DNA of 64,000 nucleotides from Achromobacter xylosoxidans (GTDB lineage: Bacteria > Pseudomonadota > Gammaproteobacteria > Burkholderiales > Burkholderiaceae_B). Location: the NCBI RefSeq assembly GCF_002192695.1, contig NZ_MTLG01000055.1, forward strand, positions 79,259 to 143,258, in the 5' to 3' direction. Below, piece after piece: positions 54,994-63,963 of the stretch. Within the stretch, counting starts at the first letter, position 1. Every line of letters begins with the position of its first letter. A model generated the notes under the pieces. It saw only the letters and a program-made list of their open reading frames with translations, searched no databases and was not told where the DNA came from. The translations under genes and the position numbers were made by a program.

Positions 54994-56466
54994 TTGAAGT
55001 CCCGCGGGTTTGTGCATCGCGCGCTGTATGCGCTGGCGGTGCTCGTCGCAATCGGCATCTGCGCGGCCGCGGTCGCGCTGCTATGGATCGACCGCCGCGC
55101 CACCTGGGACGCCGCTCACGCCTCGGCGCGCAACATCACCGGCGTCCTGTCCGCGGATATCAGCCGCACCCTGCATGTCTATGACCTCTCGCTGCAAGGC
55201 ATGGCCGAACGTTTGCGGGAACCGGGCCTGGACAAGCTCGCGCCCGAAACCCAGCACCGCTTCCTGTTCGACCGGCCATCCACCGCGGAATACCTGGGCG
55301 CCGTCGTGGTGCTGGATAAGGACGGCAACATCCGCTACCACTCCGGGGCCCTGGACGCGCCGGATGTGAGTTTCGCCGACCGGGATTTCTTCCAGGTGCA
55401 TCGCGATGCCGACGACGTCGGCATGTATGTCAGCAAGCCATACCGCAGCCGCCTGCGCGGTGGCGACGAGAGCATCGCCATCAGCCGGCGGCTGTCCAAT
55501 CCGGACGGCAGCTTCGCCGGCGTGGTGGGCGGTTCGCTGCGCCTGGCGTATTTCCGCGACCGCTTTGCGGCGCTGTCGATCGGCGAGCGCGACGAAATCA
55601 GCGTCTTCCGCAACGATGGCCTGGTGCTGCTGCGCGCCCCGTATTCCCTGAACGACCTGGGCAGCGACATCGGCATGGCGCTGGACTTCCAGCAATTCCT
55701 GATCCGCCGCGAAGGCTCGTTCGTCGGCGCGCTGTCTCCAGATGGCGTGAACCGCTACTACACCTTCGCCAGCATCGAGGACACGCCGCTCATCATCGAC
55801 GTGGCCATGGACGTGGACGAGCTGCTCGAGCCCTGGGACCGCCGCGCGCTCTTCATCATCCTGGTGACCACCGCGCTGCTGCTGTCGGTCGCGGCGCTGA
55901 TCGTGCTGTTCAGGCGCGAGATGGCGCTGAGGAAGGCGGTGGAGACGCAGCTGGCGATACAGGCGCACACGGACGGACTCACCGGCCTGGCCAACCGGCG
56001 CGCCTTCGACGAGGCGCTGGAGCGCGAATGGCAGAATGCGCGCCGTGAACACGTGCCGCTATCGCTGCTGTTCCTGGATGCGGACCATTTCAAGCGCTAC
56101 AACGACCGCTACGGCCATCAGCAGGGAGACCAGCTGCTCGTGGCGTTGGCGCGCGCGCTCAAGAAAAAGGCCCGCCGTCCGCGCGATCTGGCGGCGCGCT
56201 ATGGCGGCGAGGAGTTCGTCGTGCTGCTGCCCAATACCAGCCGCCAACGCGCCACGGAGATTGCCGAGAGCATCCGGCGGGCCGTTGCGGGCCTGAAAGT
56301 GCCGCACGCCGACGCCGCTGCCGGGATCGTCACCATCAGCGTCGGGGTCGCGACCGCGGTGCCGCAGGCCGACGATACGGTAGCCAGCCTGGTGGAGGCG
56401 GCCGATGCGGCCGTCTACCAAGCCAAGGAGTCCGGCCGCAACCGCGTGGCGGTGGCCGGGACCTGA
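54994..56466 (+). CDS. Membrane-bound diguanylate cyclase
   Basis: 490 residues from a TTG with AGGAG at 8 bp. Two membrane helices (about 10-30 and 287-310) enclose a periplasmic sensor domain of the dCache type (LDKDGNIRYHSG, FADRDFFQVHRD). The GGDEF domain has an active GGEEF at 404-408 and an intact inhibitory site R395-P-R-D398 five residues before it, so it should make cyclic di-GMP and be product-inhibited. The signal sensed is unknown. Confidence 0.92.
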   Translation: MKSRGFVHRALYALAVLVAIGICAAAVALLWIDRRATWDAAHASARNITGVLSADISRTLHVYDLSLQGMAERLREPGLDKLAPETQHRFLFDRPSTAEYLGAVVVLDKDGNIRYHSGALDAPDVSFADRDFFQVHRDADDVGMYVSKPYRSRLRGGDESIAISRRLSNPDGSFAGVVGGSLRLAYFRDRFAALSIGERDEISVFRNDGLVLLRAPYSLNDLGSDIGMALDFQQFLIRREGSFVGALSPDGVNRYYTFASIEDTPLIIDVAMDVDELLEPWDRRALFIILVTTALLLSVAALIVLFRREMALRKAVETQLAIQAHTDGLTGLANRRAFDEALEREWQNARREHVPLSLLFLDADHFKRYNDRYGHQQGDQLLVALARALKKKARRPRDLAARYGGEEFVVLLPNTSRQRATEIAESIRRAVAGLKVPHADAAAGIVTISVGVATAVPQADDTVASLVEAADAAVYQAKESGRNRVAVAGT

Positions 56467-56480
56467 TCCGGCGCCGCATG

Positions 56481-56521
56481 AAAAAGCCCCGCCGCGCTTG
56501 ATCGCGCGGCGGGGCTTTTTT
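56481..56521. terminator. Strong bidirectional intrinsic terminator
   Basis: A-run, 14-bp stem (AAGCCCCGCCGCGC with its complement), 6-base loop, T-run. Placed between the convergent diguanylate cyclase and DUF3053 genes, it can stop transcription on both strands. Confidence 0.93.
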
Positions 56522-56535
56522 CAGCACTGCGTGGC

Positions 56536-57237
56536 TTAGCGTCCGACCATGACGGCCTGCATGCGCGTCTGCGCCTGCTGCACGTTCTTGGCTTGCGCGT
56601 TCAGGTCCTGCAGCAGCTGGTTCAGCTCGGCCTGCACGGCGGGATCCTGGACCTTGACGACGGGGCCGGAAATGTCGATCTGCGCGGCATGCGCGGCAAC
56701 ATAATCGGCGATCTTCAGGCTGCTGTCAAAGGTCGCGTTCAGTTGCGGCAGCACGTCGCGGAAGGTGTCGGCCGGCAGGCTGACGGTCTTCTCGTAGGCC
56801 TTGTCGTACACCGCCTTCAGGTCTTCCGGCTGCTTGAGCTGCGCGCGCGCGGCGTCGGCCCGGGCTTGCTGTTCCTTGAGCGCCGCGCCCATTTCATTGA
56901 GCGAGGCTTGCACGGTCTTGAGGTCGTCGCGGCGGGTCACGATGTCGTTCAGCGAACGCATGGAGCCTTTCTGCATGATGCCGGACAAGGGCTTCACCGA
57001 AGCGTCCATGCCCGCGTTGAAGTCCGTGATCACCGCATACTGCGCCGCGTAATCGCCGAAGGACTTCTTCTCTTCGTCCGTCAACTGCGGAACGCGCACG
57101 CCGGGCTTGTCGACGATACGGGTTTGCAGGAACTGCGTGAACGCGGCACGCTGTTCGGGTTCCTTGTTGCCGCAAGCGGCCAGCATCAACGGCAGCGCTG
57201 CGGCCAGTACCAGGAACGGACGGAATAGGGACTTCAT
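56536..57237 (-). CDS. DUF3053 family lipoprotein (YiaF-like)
   Basis: 233 residues. A lipoprotein signal is clear: MKSLFRPFLVLAAALPLMLAAC with lipobox LAAC and Cys22. The rest is mostly helical with a coiled-coil stretch (LKTVQASLNEMGAALKEQQARADAARAQL). RAAFTQFLQTRIVDKPGVRVPQLTDEEKKSFGDYA is the DUF3053 hallmark. Function unknown. TTAGGAG precedes the ATG, and an 18-bp perfect palindrome lies about 35 bp upstream. Confidence 0.85.
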   Translation of the reverse strand: MKSLFRPFLVLAAALPLMLAACGNKEPEQRAAFTQFLQTRIVDKPGVRVPQLTDEEKKSFGDYAAQYAVITDFNAGMDASVKPLSGIMQKGSMRSLNDIVTRRDDLKTVQASLNEMGAALKEQQARADAARAQLKQPEDLKAVYDKAYEKTVSLPADTFRDVLPQLNATFDSSLKIADYVAAHAAQIDISGPVVKVQDPAVQAELNQLLQDLNAQAKNVQQAQTRMQAVMVGR

Positions 57238-57271
57238 CGCATCGAACTCCTAAAAGCGAAATAGATAATTG

Positions 57272-57289
57272 TTCAGGGTATACCCTGAA
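57272..57289. promoter_or_regulatory. 18-bp perfect palindrome, possible operator
   Basis: TTCAGGGTATACCCTGAA, a perfect dyad without loop, 35 bp before the DUF3053 lipoprotein start. Its size and symmetry suit a dimeric regulator. The regulator is not known; the LysR encoded beyond is read toward this site but LysR sites usually have a different form. Confidence 0.55.
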
Positions 57290-57429
57290 GGCGCCCGCAG
57301 CTTATCGGGTCGTCCTCCTTATCGCCATCGCTTTCAGAATTGTTTGCAATCGAATCGTTAAGAAACACAATTCACACATAATGAAGTGAAATCGCGACGG
57401 CTACCTGTTACGCGTGCGCGCGTCGCGCC

Positions 57430-58323
57430 TTATTCCTGGACGGCTATTTCCCGCAATGCCGCGGTCAGCAGCTCCGCGGAACGGGACAGCGAGCGGCCCG
57501 CGCGCCGCAGGATGCCGATGTGCCGGTATAGCGGCGGGCTGCTGATGGCAACACAACGCAGACGGTTGGTATCGCCTTCGCGGGCTGCCAATTCAGACAG
57601 GATGGCCACGCCCAGTCCCTGTGCCGCCATTGCCAGCACGGTCGAGTTGTAGACCACCTCATACGCCGCCGGCAGCGAAATCTTCAATTTATCGGCCGCC
57701 GCTTCGATGTGCGTGCGGATGCTGCTCTCCCGCACCGGCAATATCAACGGATGCTCGGCCAAGTCCTTCAGCGTCACCGTGTCCGGCGCGGCCCAAGGAT
57801 AGTCATGCGCCATATAGGCGCAGAAGCGGTCGGTCACCAACTGCTCCCAGACCAATTCCTGATCGCGTTTGATCGGGCTGCCTATTCCAAAGTCGACCTC
57901 GCCACTACGGGTCATGTCGTTGACCCGGGAGGCCACCGTATCCCGCACACAGACGGTAATGCGGGGGTAGTCGCGGTTCAGCCTGTGGATGGCCTGCGGC
58001 AGCAGGCCGGCGGCCAGCGAGGGCAGGACGGCGACGGTTACCGTGCCCCGTTCCCGATCGCTGGTGTCGCGGGCATGGGTCACCAGGTCTTCGATCTCGG
58101 CCACCAGCTTCTCGATCCGCGGAAAGAGTTCCTGGCCCCGGGGCGTCAGGCTGACGCTGCGGTGGTTGCGATCGAACAGCCGCGTGCGCAGATGGGACTC
58201 GAGCTGCTGGATCTGTATGGTCAAAGCCGACTGCGAAATGTTCAGTTCGTGAGCCGTCCTGGTGAAGTTGCCCAGACGCGCAATCGTGAGGAAGGCGCGC
58301 AACTGCTTGAGATCACTCAACAT
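57430..58323 (-). CDS. LysR-type transcriptional regulator
   Basis: 297 residues. N-terminal winged helix (LKQLRAFLTIARLGNFTRTAHELNISQSALTIQIQQLESHL), then a periplasmic-binding-like effector domain (GTVTVAVLPSLAAGLLPQAI, DFGIGSP). The ATG follows GGAG. Divergent from the TRAP-uronate genes across a 168-bp AT-rich gap, the usual arrangement for a LysR and its target operon. Confidence 0.92.
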   Translation of the reverse strand: MLSDLKQLRAFLTIARLGNFTRTAHELNISQSALTIQIQQLESHLRTRLFDRNHRSVSLTPRGQELFPRIEKLVAEIEDLVTHARDTSDRERGTVTVAVLPSLAAGLLPQAIHRLNRDYPRITVCVRDTVASRVNDMTRSGEVDFGIGSPIKRDQELVWEQLVTDRFCAYMAHDYPWAAPDTVTLKDLAEHPLILPVRESSIRTHIEAAADKLKISLPAAYEVVYNSTVLAMAAQGLGVAILSELAAREGDTNRLRCVAISSPPLYRHIGILRRAGRSLSRSAELLTAALREIAVQE

Positions 58324-58375
58324 TATCGAAACTCCGGTTCAAGGCAGGACGATTCAACAATCGTTTTTTTAGAAA

Positions 58376-58425
58376 AGAATGTTCTGTTATTTGAATTTTA
58401 CGAATCGCATGCCGCTGAGTATATT
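58376..58425 (+). promoter_or_regulatory. Promoter and possible LysR site of the TRAP-udh operon
   Basis: -35 TTTACG (58397-58402), 17-bp spacer, -10 TATATT (58420-58425), aiming at the TRAP operon. A small dyad AGAA-TG-TTCT (58376-58385) lies just upstream, where a LysR activator would bind. The region is distinctly AT-rich compared with the rest. Confidence 0.45.
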
Positions 58426-58491
58426 GCCTATCGAACGCCTGGCTCAAAAAGGCGGCGAATAAATAAATGAGACAAAGAGGGAGGGCTCCGC

Positions 58492-59082
58492 ATGGCCGGA
58501 CATTGTGCCTCACACCAGAGGCTTCAAATGCTGCAGCGAATAATGGATTCGATAAACGCCGCAGCTGAAAAGTGCGCCGGACTTTTTCTTATAGGAATGG
58601 TCCTGGCTATTTCAATTTCTGTATTCGTACGGCTGCTCTACACCTATACGGGTATTCCTTTTTCAACGCCCTGGGCGGAAGAACTGGGCCGCTTCATGAT
58701 GGTCGGAAGCGTCTTCATCGGCGGCGCCGTCGCGACCTATCGCCTGCGGTTGATCGGCGTCGATGCCTTCATAGGCATGGTGCCGGAGTCGGTCGCCCGC
58801 TGGCTGCGCGTGGTGGCGCATATCCTGACCTTGATGCTTGCGCTGCTCTTGGCCTGGAAATCGATCAGGCTGATAGAACTCGGCATGCGGCAGACATCGC
58901 CGGCGATGGAAATGCCCATGGCATACATCTACATATTCATGTTTATTGGCTGCGTGCTCATGAGTCTGAATACCTTCACGCACGTCATCAAGGAATTGCT
59001 GAGCGTTGAAGTATCGCAGCAGGGCGGCGAGGCGGAACGAGTTGCCGCCGCCATGCAAAACAGTGAAGGAGGGGCGCTGTGA
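58492..59082 (+). CDS. TRAP transporter small permease (DctQ)
   Basis: 196 residues, four membrane helices, DctQ fold: AEKCAGLFLIGMVLAISISVFVRLLYTYTG, PWAEELGRFMMVGSVFIGGAVATYR (typical WxEExxR motif). The ATG at 58492 has GAGGGAGGG upstream; an internal ATG at 58528 is an alternative. Ends overlapping the GTG of the large permease. Confidence 0.9.
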   Translation: MAGHCASHQRLQMLQRIMDSINAAAEKCAGLFLIGMVLAISISVFVRLLYTYTGIPFSTPWAEELGRFMMVGSVFIGGAVATYRLRLIGVDAFIGMVPESVARWLRVVAHILTLMLALLLAWKSIRLIELGMRQTSPAMEMPMAYIYIFMFIGCVLMSLNTFTHVIKELLSVEVSQQGGEAERVAAAMQNSEGGAL

Positions 59083-60350
59083 TTCCGGTTCTGTTCTTGT
59101 CATTTACGGCGATCCTGATCATCGGTGCGCCCATCGTCACCGCCCTGGGCATGTCGGCCGCGTTCGCCTTGCAGGCGGGCGACCGGTCGCTGCTCATCGT
59201 GGCGCAGATGGCGTTCCAGTCGCTGGATTCGTTCAGCCTGATGGCCGTGCCGTTCTTCATCCTGGCCGGGCATCTCATGTCCTCGGGCGGCGTGGCTACC
59301 AGACTGGTGCAACTGGCCAATGCCTTCGTCGGCTGGATCCGGGGCGGCCTGGGCGCGGTCGCGGTGCTGACCTCGCTGCTGTTCGCGACGGTTTCCGGTT
59401 CGTCGTCCGCCACTACCGCGGCGATCGGCTCCGTGCTGATTCCGGAAATGGAAAAGAAGGGCTATCCGAGATCGTTCGCGGCCTCCATTGCCGCATCCTC
59501 GGGCGAGCTGGGGGCGATCATTCCGCCGTCGATCCCGATGATCGTGTACGCCTTGACGGCCAACGTATCGGTCGGGTCGCTGTTTCTCGCGGGCATCCTG
59601 CCGGGGCTGCTGATCACCGTGTCGCTGATCCTGACGGTCTGCCTGGTTGCCCGCATCAAGGGCTTCGACGAAGTCAGCCCGGTGAGCTTCGGCGGCTGGC
59701 TGAAAGGCGTGATGGTAGCCCTGAAGGATGCAACGCTGGCGCTGATGATGCCGGTCATCATCCTTGGGGGAATCTACGGCGGCTTGTTCACCGCCACCGA
59801 AGCCTCCTGCATCGCGGTGCTTTACGGGCTGGCGCTCGGGCTGTTCGTCTACAAGGAAATAACGGTCAAGGATCTGCTCGGCATTTTCGCGCGCTCCGCG
59901 GTGATGTCTTCCATCATCCTGCTGATCGTGGCCTTCGCCGCCGTGTTCGCGTACCTGCTGACGATCAACCAGGTGCCGCAGCAGGTCGCCGCCATGCTGG
60001 GGTCGGTCACGACCAATCCGATCGTGTTCCTGCTGCTGGTGAACGTCATGCTGTTCCTGGTCGGCATGTTCATCGAGGCATTGGCGGCGATCCTGATCAT
60101 CGTGCCCATCCTGGCGCCCATCAGCCTGGCTTTCGGCATCGATCCCATCCACTTCGGCATGATCGTCATCACCAATCTGGCGGTCGGCATGGTGACGCCT
60201 CCGGTCGGCGTGAACCTGTTCGTGGTGTGTGAAGTTGCCCAGCTGAAAATGCACCAGTTGGCGAAGTACCTGGTTATCTTCCTTGCCGTGCTGGTGCTTG
60301 ATGTCCTGATAATTTCTTACGTGCCCGCCATTAGTACTTTTTTCTTATAA
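59079..60350 (+). CDS. TRAP transporter large permease (DctM)
   Basis: 423 residues from a GTG overlapping the small permease stop. DctM hallmarks: FFILAGHLMSSGGVATRLVQLANAFVG, ASSGELGAIIPPSIPMIVYA, NLAVGMVTPPVGVNLFVVCEVA. Organic-acid uptake with an ion gradient. The third subunit follows after 62 bp. Confidence 0.93.
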   Translation: MIPVLFLSFTAILIIGAPIVTALGMSAAFALQAGDRSLLIVAQMAFQSLDSFSLMAVPFFILAGHLMSSGGVATRLVQLANAFVGWIRGGLGAVAVLTSLLFATVSGSSSATTAAIGSVLIPEMEKKGYPRSFAASIAASSGELGAIIPPSIPMIVYALTANVSVGSLFLAGILPGLLITVSLILTVCLVARIKGFDEVSPVSFGGWLKGVMVALKDATLALMMPVIILGGIYGGLFTATEASCIAVLYGLALGLFVYKEITVKDLLGIFARSAVMSSIILLIVAFAAVFAYLLTINQVPQQVAAMLGSVTTNPIVFLLLVNVMLFLVGMFIEALAAILIIVPILAPISLAFGIDPIHFGMIVITNLAVGMVTPPVGVNLFVVCEVAQLKMHQLAKYLVIFLAVLVLDVLIISYVPAISTFFL

Positions 60351-60412
60351 AAAATAATCCGGCCGCCTGACGGCAGCGCCTGTCGGGGGGCTGGAAAATC
60401 GAGGAGATGGAT

Positions 60413-61399
60413 GTGAAGCTATTCAAGAAACTGTTTGGCGCCGGCGCCCTGAGCGCCCTCATGTTTGCCGCGCCGTCGCATGCCCTGAACATGGATGTGG
60501 GGCACACGCTCACGACGGACAGTCCGTTTCACGTGGGGGCGCAGAAGTTCGCCGACGTGCTGAAGGCGAAATCGAACGGGAAAATCACGATTTCCGTGTT
60601 CCCGCATTCGCAACTGGGCGGCGAACTGACCATGATCCAAGGCGCCGTGGCCGGCGCCACCGACCTGGTCATCACGGGTCAGCCGACCTTGAACGGCATC
60701 GTCAAGGAATTCCTGGTCTTTGACTCGCCGTTCCTGTTCGACAGCGTCGAGCAAGCCAACCAGATCCTCAACGGGCCGGCGGGCGACAAATTCATGGAAG
60801 TCCTGCCCAAGTACGGCCTGGTCGGCCTGGGCTGGTTTTCGGCGATCGAACGCAATGTCTTCGGCAACCGGCCCGTCAATTCGGCCGAAGACCTCAAAGG
60901 CATGAAGATCCGCGTCATCCAGTCGCCGGGCTATGTCGAAAGCTACAAGGCCCTGGGTGCGCAAGCCACGCCCATGGCCTATTCGGAACTGTATCTGGCC
61001 CTGCAGCAGAAGGTGCTCGATGGCGGCGAAACGACGCCGGACCAGTTCGTCTCTGACAAATTCATCGAAGTCTCCAAGTACTTCAACATGACCCACGTCA
61101 ATATCCATCCGGCGCTGCTGCTCATGTCCAAGGACCGCTGGGACCGCTTTTCCCCCGCGGAACAGAAAATGATCAAGGAGTCCGCCGACGAGGCCATGGC
61201 CTATGCGCGCGACTATTACAAGAAGGTCTACGACGAGGGCATGAAAACGATGCAGGCCAAGGGCGTGTCCATCGTCTACCCCAGCAATCTCGATTCTTTG
61301 GTGCAGGCCACCAGGCCCGTCGTGAAAAAGCTGGTCGGCGAAGCCCCCAATGGCCAGGCGCTCTATGACGCGCTGATCGCGGCCAAGCAGAAGCAGTAA
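60413..61399 (+). CDS. TRAP transporter substrate-binding protein (DctP), possibly for hexuronates
   Basis: About 328 residues with a signal peptide (KLFKKLFGAGALSALMFAAP, cut near SHA-LN). The GTG at 60413 has GAGGAG at 7-bp spacing; an ATG at 60407 is possible but the site would touch it. DctP landmarks: FPHSQLGGELTMIQGAVAGATDLVI, LKGMKIRVIQSPGYVES (conserved Arg), and YSELYLALQQKVLDGGE. Its neighbour is a uronate dehydrogenase, so the ligand may be galacturonate or glucuronate. Confidence 0.9.
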   Translation: MKLFKKLFGAGALSALMFAAPSHALNMDVGHTLTTDSPFHVGAQKFADVLKAKSNGKITISVFPHSQLGGELTMIQGAVAGATDLVITGQPTLNGIVKEFLVFDSPFLFDSVEQANQILNGPAGDKFMEVLPKYGLVGLGWFSAIERNVFGNRPVNSAEDLKGMKIRVIQSPGYVESYKALGAQATPMAYSELYLALQQKVLDGGETTPDQFVSDKFIEVSKYFNMTHVNIHPALLLMSKDRWDRFSPAEQKMIKESADEAMAYARDYYKKVYDEGMKTMQAKGVSIVYPSNLDSLVQATRPVVKKLVGEAPNGQALYDALIAAKQKQ

Positions 61400-61457
61400 G
61401 GGGCGCAAACGGCATCGGCCCCGGCGCATTCATATTCAAGAGAAACTGGACAGATTG

Positions 61458-62291
61458 ATGACACCCTTCAACCAACCCCAAAACCTGCGCGTGCTGATTA
61501 CCGGAGCGGCCGGCAACATCGGCCTTTGCCTGCGCTCGCAGCTGCGCGGCCGCTATGCCTTGCTGCGCCTGGCCGACATCGCGCCGCAGGAACCGGCGCA
61601 AGCCGGCGAGGAAATCTGCACGATGGACGTCCGGGACATCGAGTCCCTGGAGCGCTGCATGGAGGGGATCGACTGCGTCATCCATCTGGCCGGTATACCC
61701 GGCGCCGATGTCTGGGAAAAAATCCTGCCCATGAATATCGAGGGTTGCTACAACGTATTCGAGGCGGCCCGGCGCCAGAACGTGCGCCGGGTGGTTTTCG
61801 CCAGCTCGAACCACGCCATCGGCTATCACCGGCGGGAAAAATTCCTCGACGACACCGTCCAGCCCAGGCCGGATTCGCTGTATGGCGTATCGAAGGTATT
61901 CGGCGAGGCCCTGGGCCGGATGTATGCGGACAAGTACGGCATGTCAGTCGCCTGCTTGCGGATCGGGACGTTCCGCACGCCCGACCGCCCGAGCGAGGCC
62001 AGGCAGTTGCTGACCTGGCTCAGCCATCGCGACATGGCGCAACTGGCGGCGCGCTGCGTCGAGCACGAGTCCTACCATTTCACGGTTGTCTACGGCGTGT
62101 CGAACAACCTGCGCAACCGCTGGGACAATTCCAACGCGAAATTCCTGGGCTATGCGCCGCAGGACGATTCCGAGGTGTTCGCCCCGGAAATCCTGGCCCA
62201 GAACATCCCCGAGGATCCCATTGCGGCCCAGTTCCATGGGGGCTTTTATTGCCCCTTGGAGTTTGTCGGGACCACGGACAGGATTTCCTGA
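61458..62291 (+). CDS. udh: Uronate dehydrogenase-like NAD-dependent epimerase/dehydratase
   Basis: Short-chain dehydrogenase of 277 residues. Rossmann motif TGAAGNIG (16-23), serines at 116-117 in FASSNHAIGY, catalytic Y142-x-x-x-K146 in LYGVSKVFGE, and WDNSNAKFLGYAPQDDSEVF, all close to uronate dehydrogenases, which oxidise D-galacturonate and D-glucuronate to aldarolactones using NAD+. The extra NADP-type epimerase features are absent. It is cotranscribed with the TRAP genes and convergent with rng, two bases apart. Confidence 0.8.
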   Translation: MTPFNQPQNLRVLITGAAGNIGLCLRSQLRGRYALLRLADIAPQEPAQAGEEICTMDVRDIESLERCMEGIDCVIHLAGIPGADVWEKILPMNIEGCYNVFEAARRQNVRRVVFASSNHAIGYHRREKFLDDTVQPRPDSLYGVSKVFGEALGRMYADKYGMSVACLRIGTFRTPDRPSEARQLLTWLSHRDMAQLAARCVEHESYHFTVVYGVSNNLRNRWDNSNAKFLGYAPQDDSEVFAPEILAQNIPEDPIAAQFHGGFYCPLEFVGTTDRIS

Positions 62292-62293
62292 GG

Positions 62294-63775
62294 TCAGACC
62301 AGGATGATGTCGTACTGTTCTTGCGAGTAAGCGCCTTCCACCTCCAGCGAAATGCGCTTGCCCACGAAGTCACCCAGCATCGCCAGGTGCTGGCTTTCTT
62401 CTTCGAGGAACAGGTCGACTACCTCTTGCGAGGCGAGGATGCGGAACTCCTTGGGATTGAATTGCCGCGCCTCGCGTAGGATCTCGCGCAGGATTTCATA
62501 GCAGACCGTGCGCGGCGTGCGCACATTGCCGCGCGCCTCGCACATGGGGCAGGGCTCGCACAGCTGATGCGCCAGCGAATCGCGGGTGCGCTTGCGCGTC
62601 ATCTCCACCAGGCCCAGCTGTGTGAAGCCGTTGACCGTCATGCGGGTGCGGTCGCGCGAGAGCGCCTTCTTCAGTTCGGCCAGCACCGTTTCGCGGTGCT
62701 CCTGTTCCTCCATGTCGATGAAGTCCAGGATGACGATGCCGCCCAGGTTGCGCAGGCGCAGTTGGCGCGCGATGGCCTGGGCCGCCTCCAGGTTGGTCTT
62801 GAAAATGGTGTCGTCGAAATTGCGGCCACCCACGAAACCGCCGGTATTGACGTCGACCGTGGTCAGCGCCTCGGTCTGGTCGATGATGAGGTAGCCGCCC
62901 GATTTCAGATCCACCCGGCGCGACAGGGCCCGTGCAATCTCGTCGTCCACGTTGGCAGTGTCGAACAGGGGGCGCTCCCCGCTGTAGTGCTGGATGCGGC
63001 CCACGACCGAGGGCGTATAGATGCGCGCCCATTCCAGCATTGCCGCGCTGGTCGTGCGGGAGTCCACGAGAATGGTGCCGGTGTTCGGACCCACCATGTC
63101 GCGCAGCACACGCTGCGCCAGGGTCAGATCTTGATGCAAGAGGGCGGGGGCGGGCTGGGTGCGGGCCGCCGCCTGGACGCTGGTCCAGAGTTTGCGCAGA
63201 TACTCCAGATCGGCCGTCAGCTCCTCGTCATTGGCGCCTTCGGCCTGCGTACGGACGATGAAGCCGCCTTTTTCCTCGGCGGGCATCAAGGCCTGCAGGC
63301 GCTCGCGCAGCTGGATGCGCTCGGATTCGTCGTCGATCTTCTGCGAAATGCCGATATGAGGGTCGTGGGGCAGGTAAACCAGCATGCGGCCCGCCATGCT
63401 GATCTGGGTCGAAAGCCGCGCGCCCTTGGTGCCCAGGGGATCCTTGACCACCTGGACCATGATGGTCTGTCCCTCGAACAGCAGCTTCTCGATCGGCGTA
63501 GGGGTGAGCCCCTGGCTTCTTTCGCCGCGGTTCTCACGCAGATCGGCAATATGGATGAAGGCCGCGCGCTCCAGTCCGATATCGACGAAGGCGCTCTGCA
63601 TGCCGGGCAACACACGCACCACCCGCCCCAGATAGATATTACCGACGTGGCCCCGCTGGATGCTGCGTTCTACGTGCAGTTCCTGTACCGATCCTTGTTC
63701 CACCTGCGCAACGCGGGTTTCGAAGGGGGTGACATTGATCAGGATATCTTCGCTCAGGGCGATGGCTGGGGGCAT
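62294..63775 (-). CDS. rng: Ribonuclease G
   Basis: RNase E/G family endoribonuclease, 493 residues, RNase G length (no long C-terminal scaffold). S1 domain near the start (GHVGNIYLGRVVRVLPGMQSAFVDIG), catalytic DFIDMEEQEHR and DVNTGGFVG acidic residues, zinc-link cysteines in CEPCPMCEARG. Processes 16S rRNA 5' ends and mRNAs. An 11-residue N-terminal extension (MPPAIALSEDI) precedes the usual start. Confidence 0.95.
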   Translation of the reverse strand: MPPAIALSEDILINVTPFETRVAQVEQGSVQELHVERSIQRGHVGNIYLGRVVRVLPGMQSAFVDIGLERAAFIHIADLRENRGERSQGLTPTPIEKLLFEGQTIMVQVVKDPLGTKGARLSTQISMAGRMLVYLPHDPHIGISQKIDDESERIQLRERLQALMPAEEKGGFIVRTQAEGANDEELTADLEYLRKLWTSVQAAARTQPAPALLHQDLTLAQRVLRDMVGPNTGTILVDSRTTSAAMLEWARIYTPSVVGRIQHYSGERPLFDTANVDDEIARALSRRVDLKSGGYLIIDQTEALTTVDVNTGGFVGGRNFDDTIFKTNLEAAQAIARQLRLRNLGGIVILDFIDMEEQEHRETVLAELKKALSRDRTRMTVNGFTQLGLVEMTRKRTRDSLAHQLCEPCPMCEARGNVRTPRTVCYEILREILREARQFNPKEFRILASQEVVDLFLEEESQHLAMLGDFVGKRISLEVEGAYSQEQYDIILV

Positions 63776-63934
63776 AGCGTGTTCGTCTCCAGTAAGGTAC
63801 GGCGTACAGGCGAATAGTAAACGTAGGGCAAAGCGGACGAGACAACTATCTCTATGGGGTGGCCGAGAGCGTCACCACTATATGTAGGGTAGGGCAAGGT
63901 TTGGCTGTTGCATGAATTCCAGAACCGCCGTGCT

Positions 63935-63963
63935 CCAACACGCCTGGAAATATGTGCTATAGT
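63935..63963 (+). promoter_or_regulatory. Possible promoter reading out of the window
   Basis: Extended -10 TGCTATAGT (63955-63963) with a weak -35 CCAACA (63935-63940), 17-bp spacing. Nothing is coded after it within the window. The strong -10 suits a stable RNA or highly expressed gene; this is guesswork. Confidence 0.35.
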
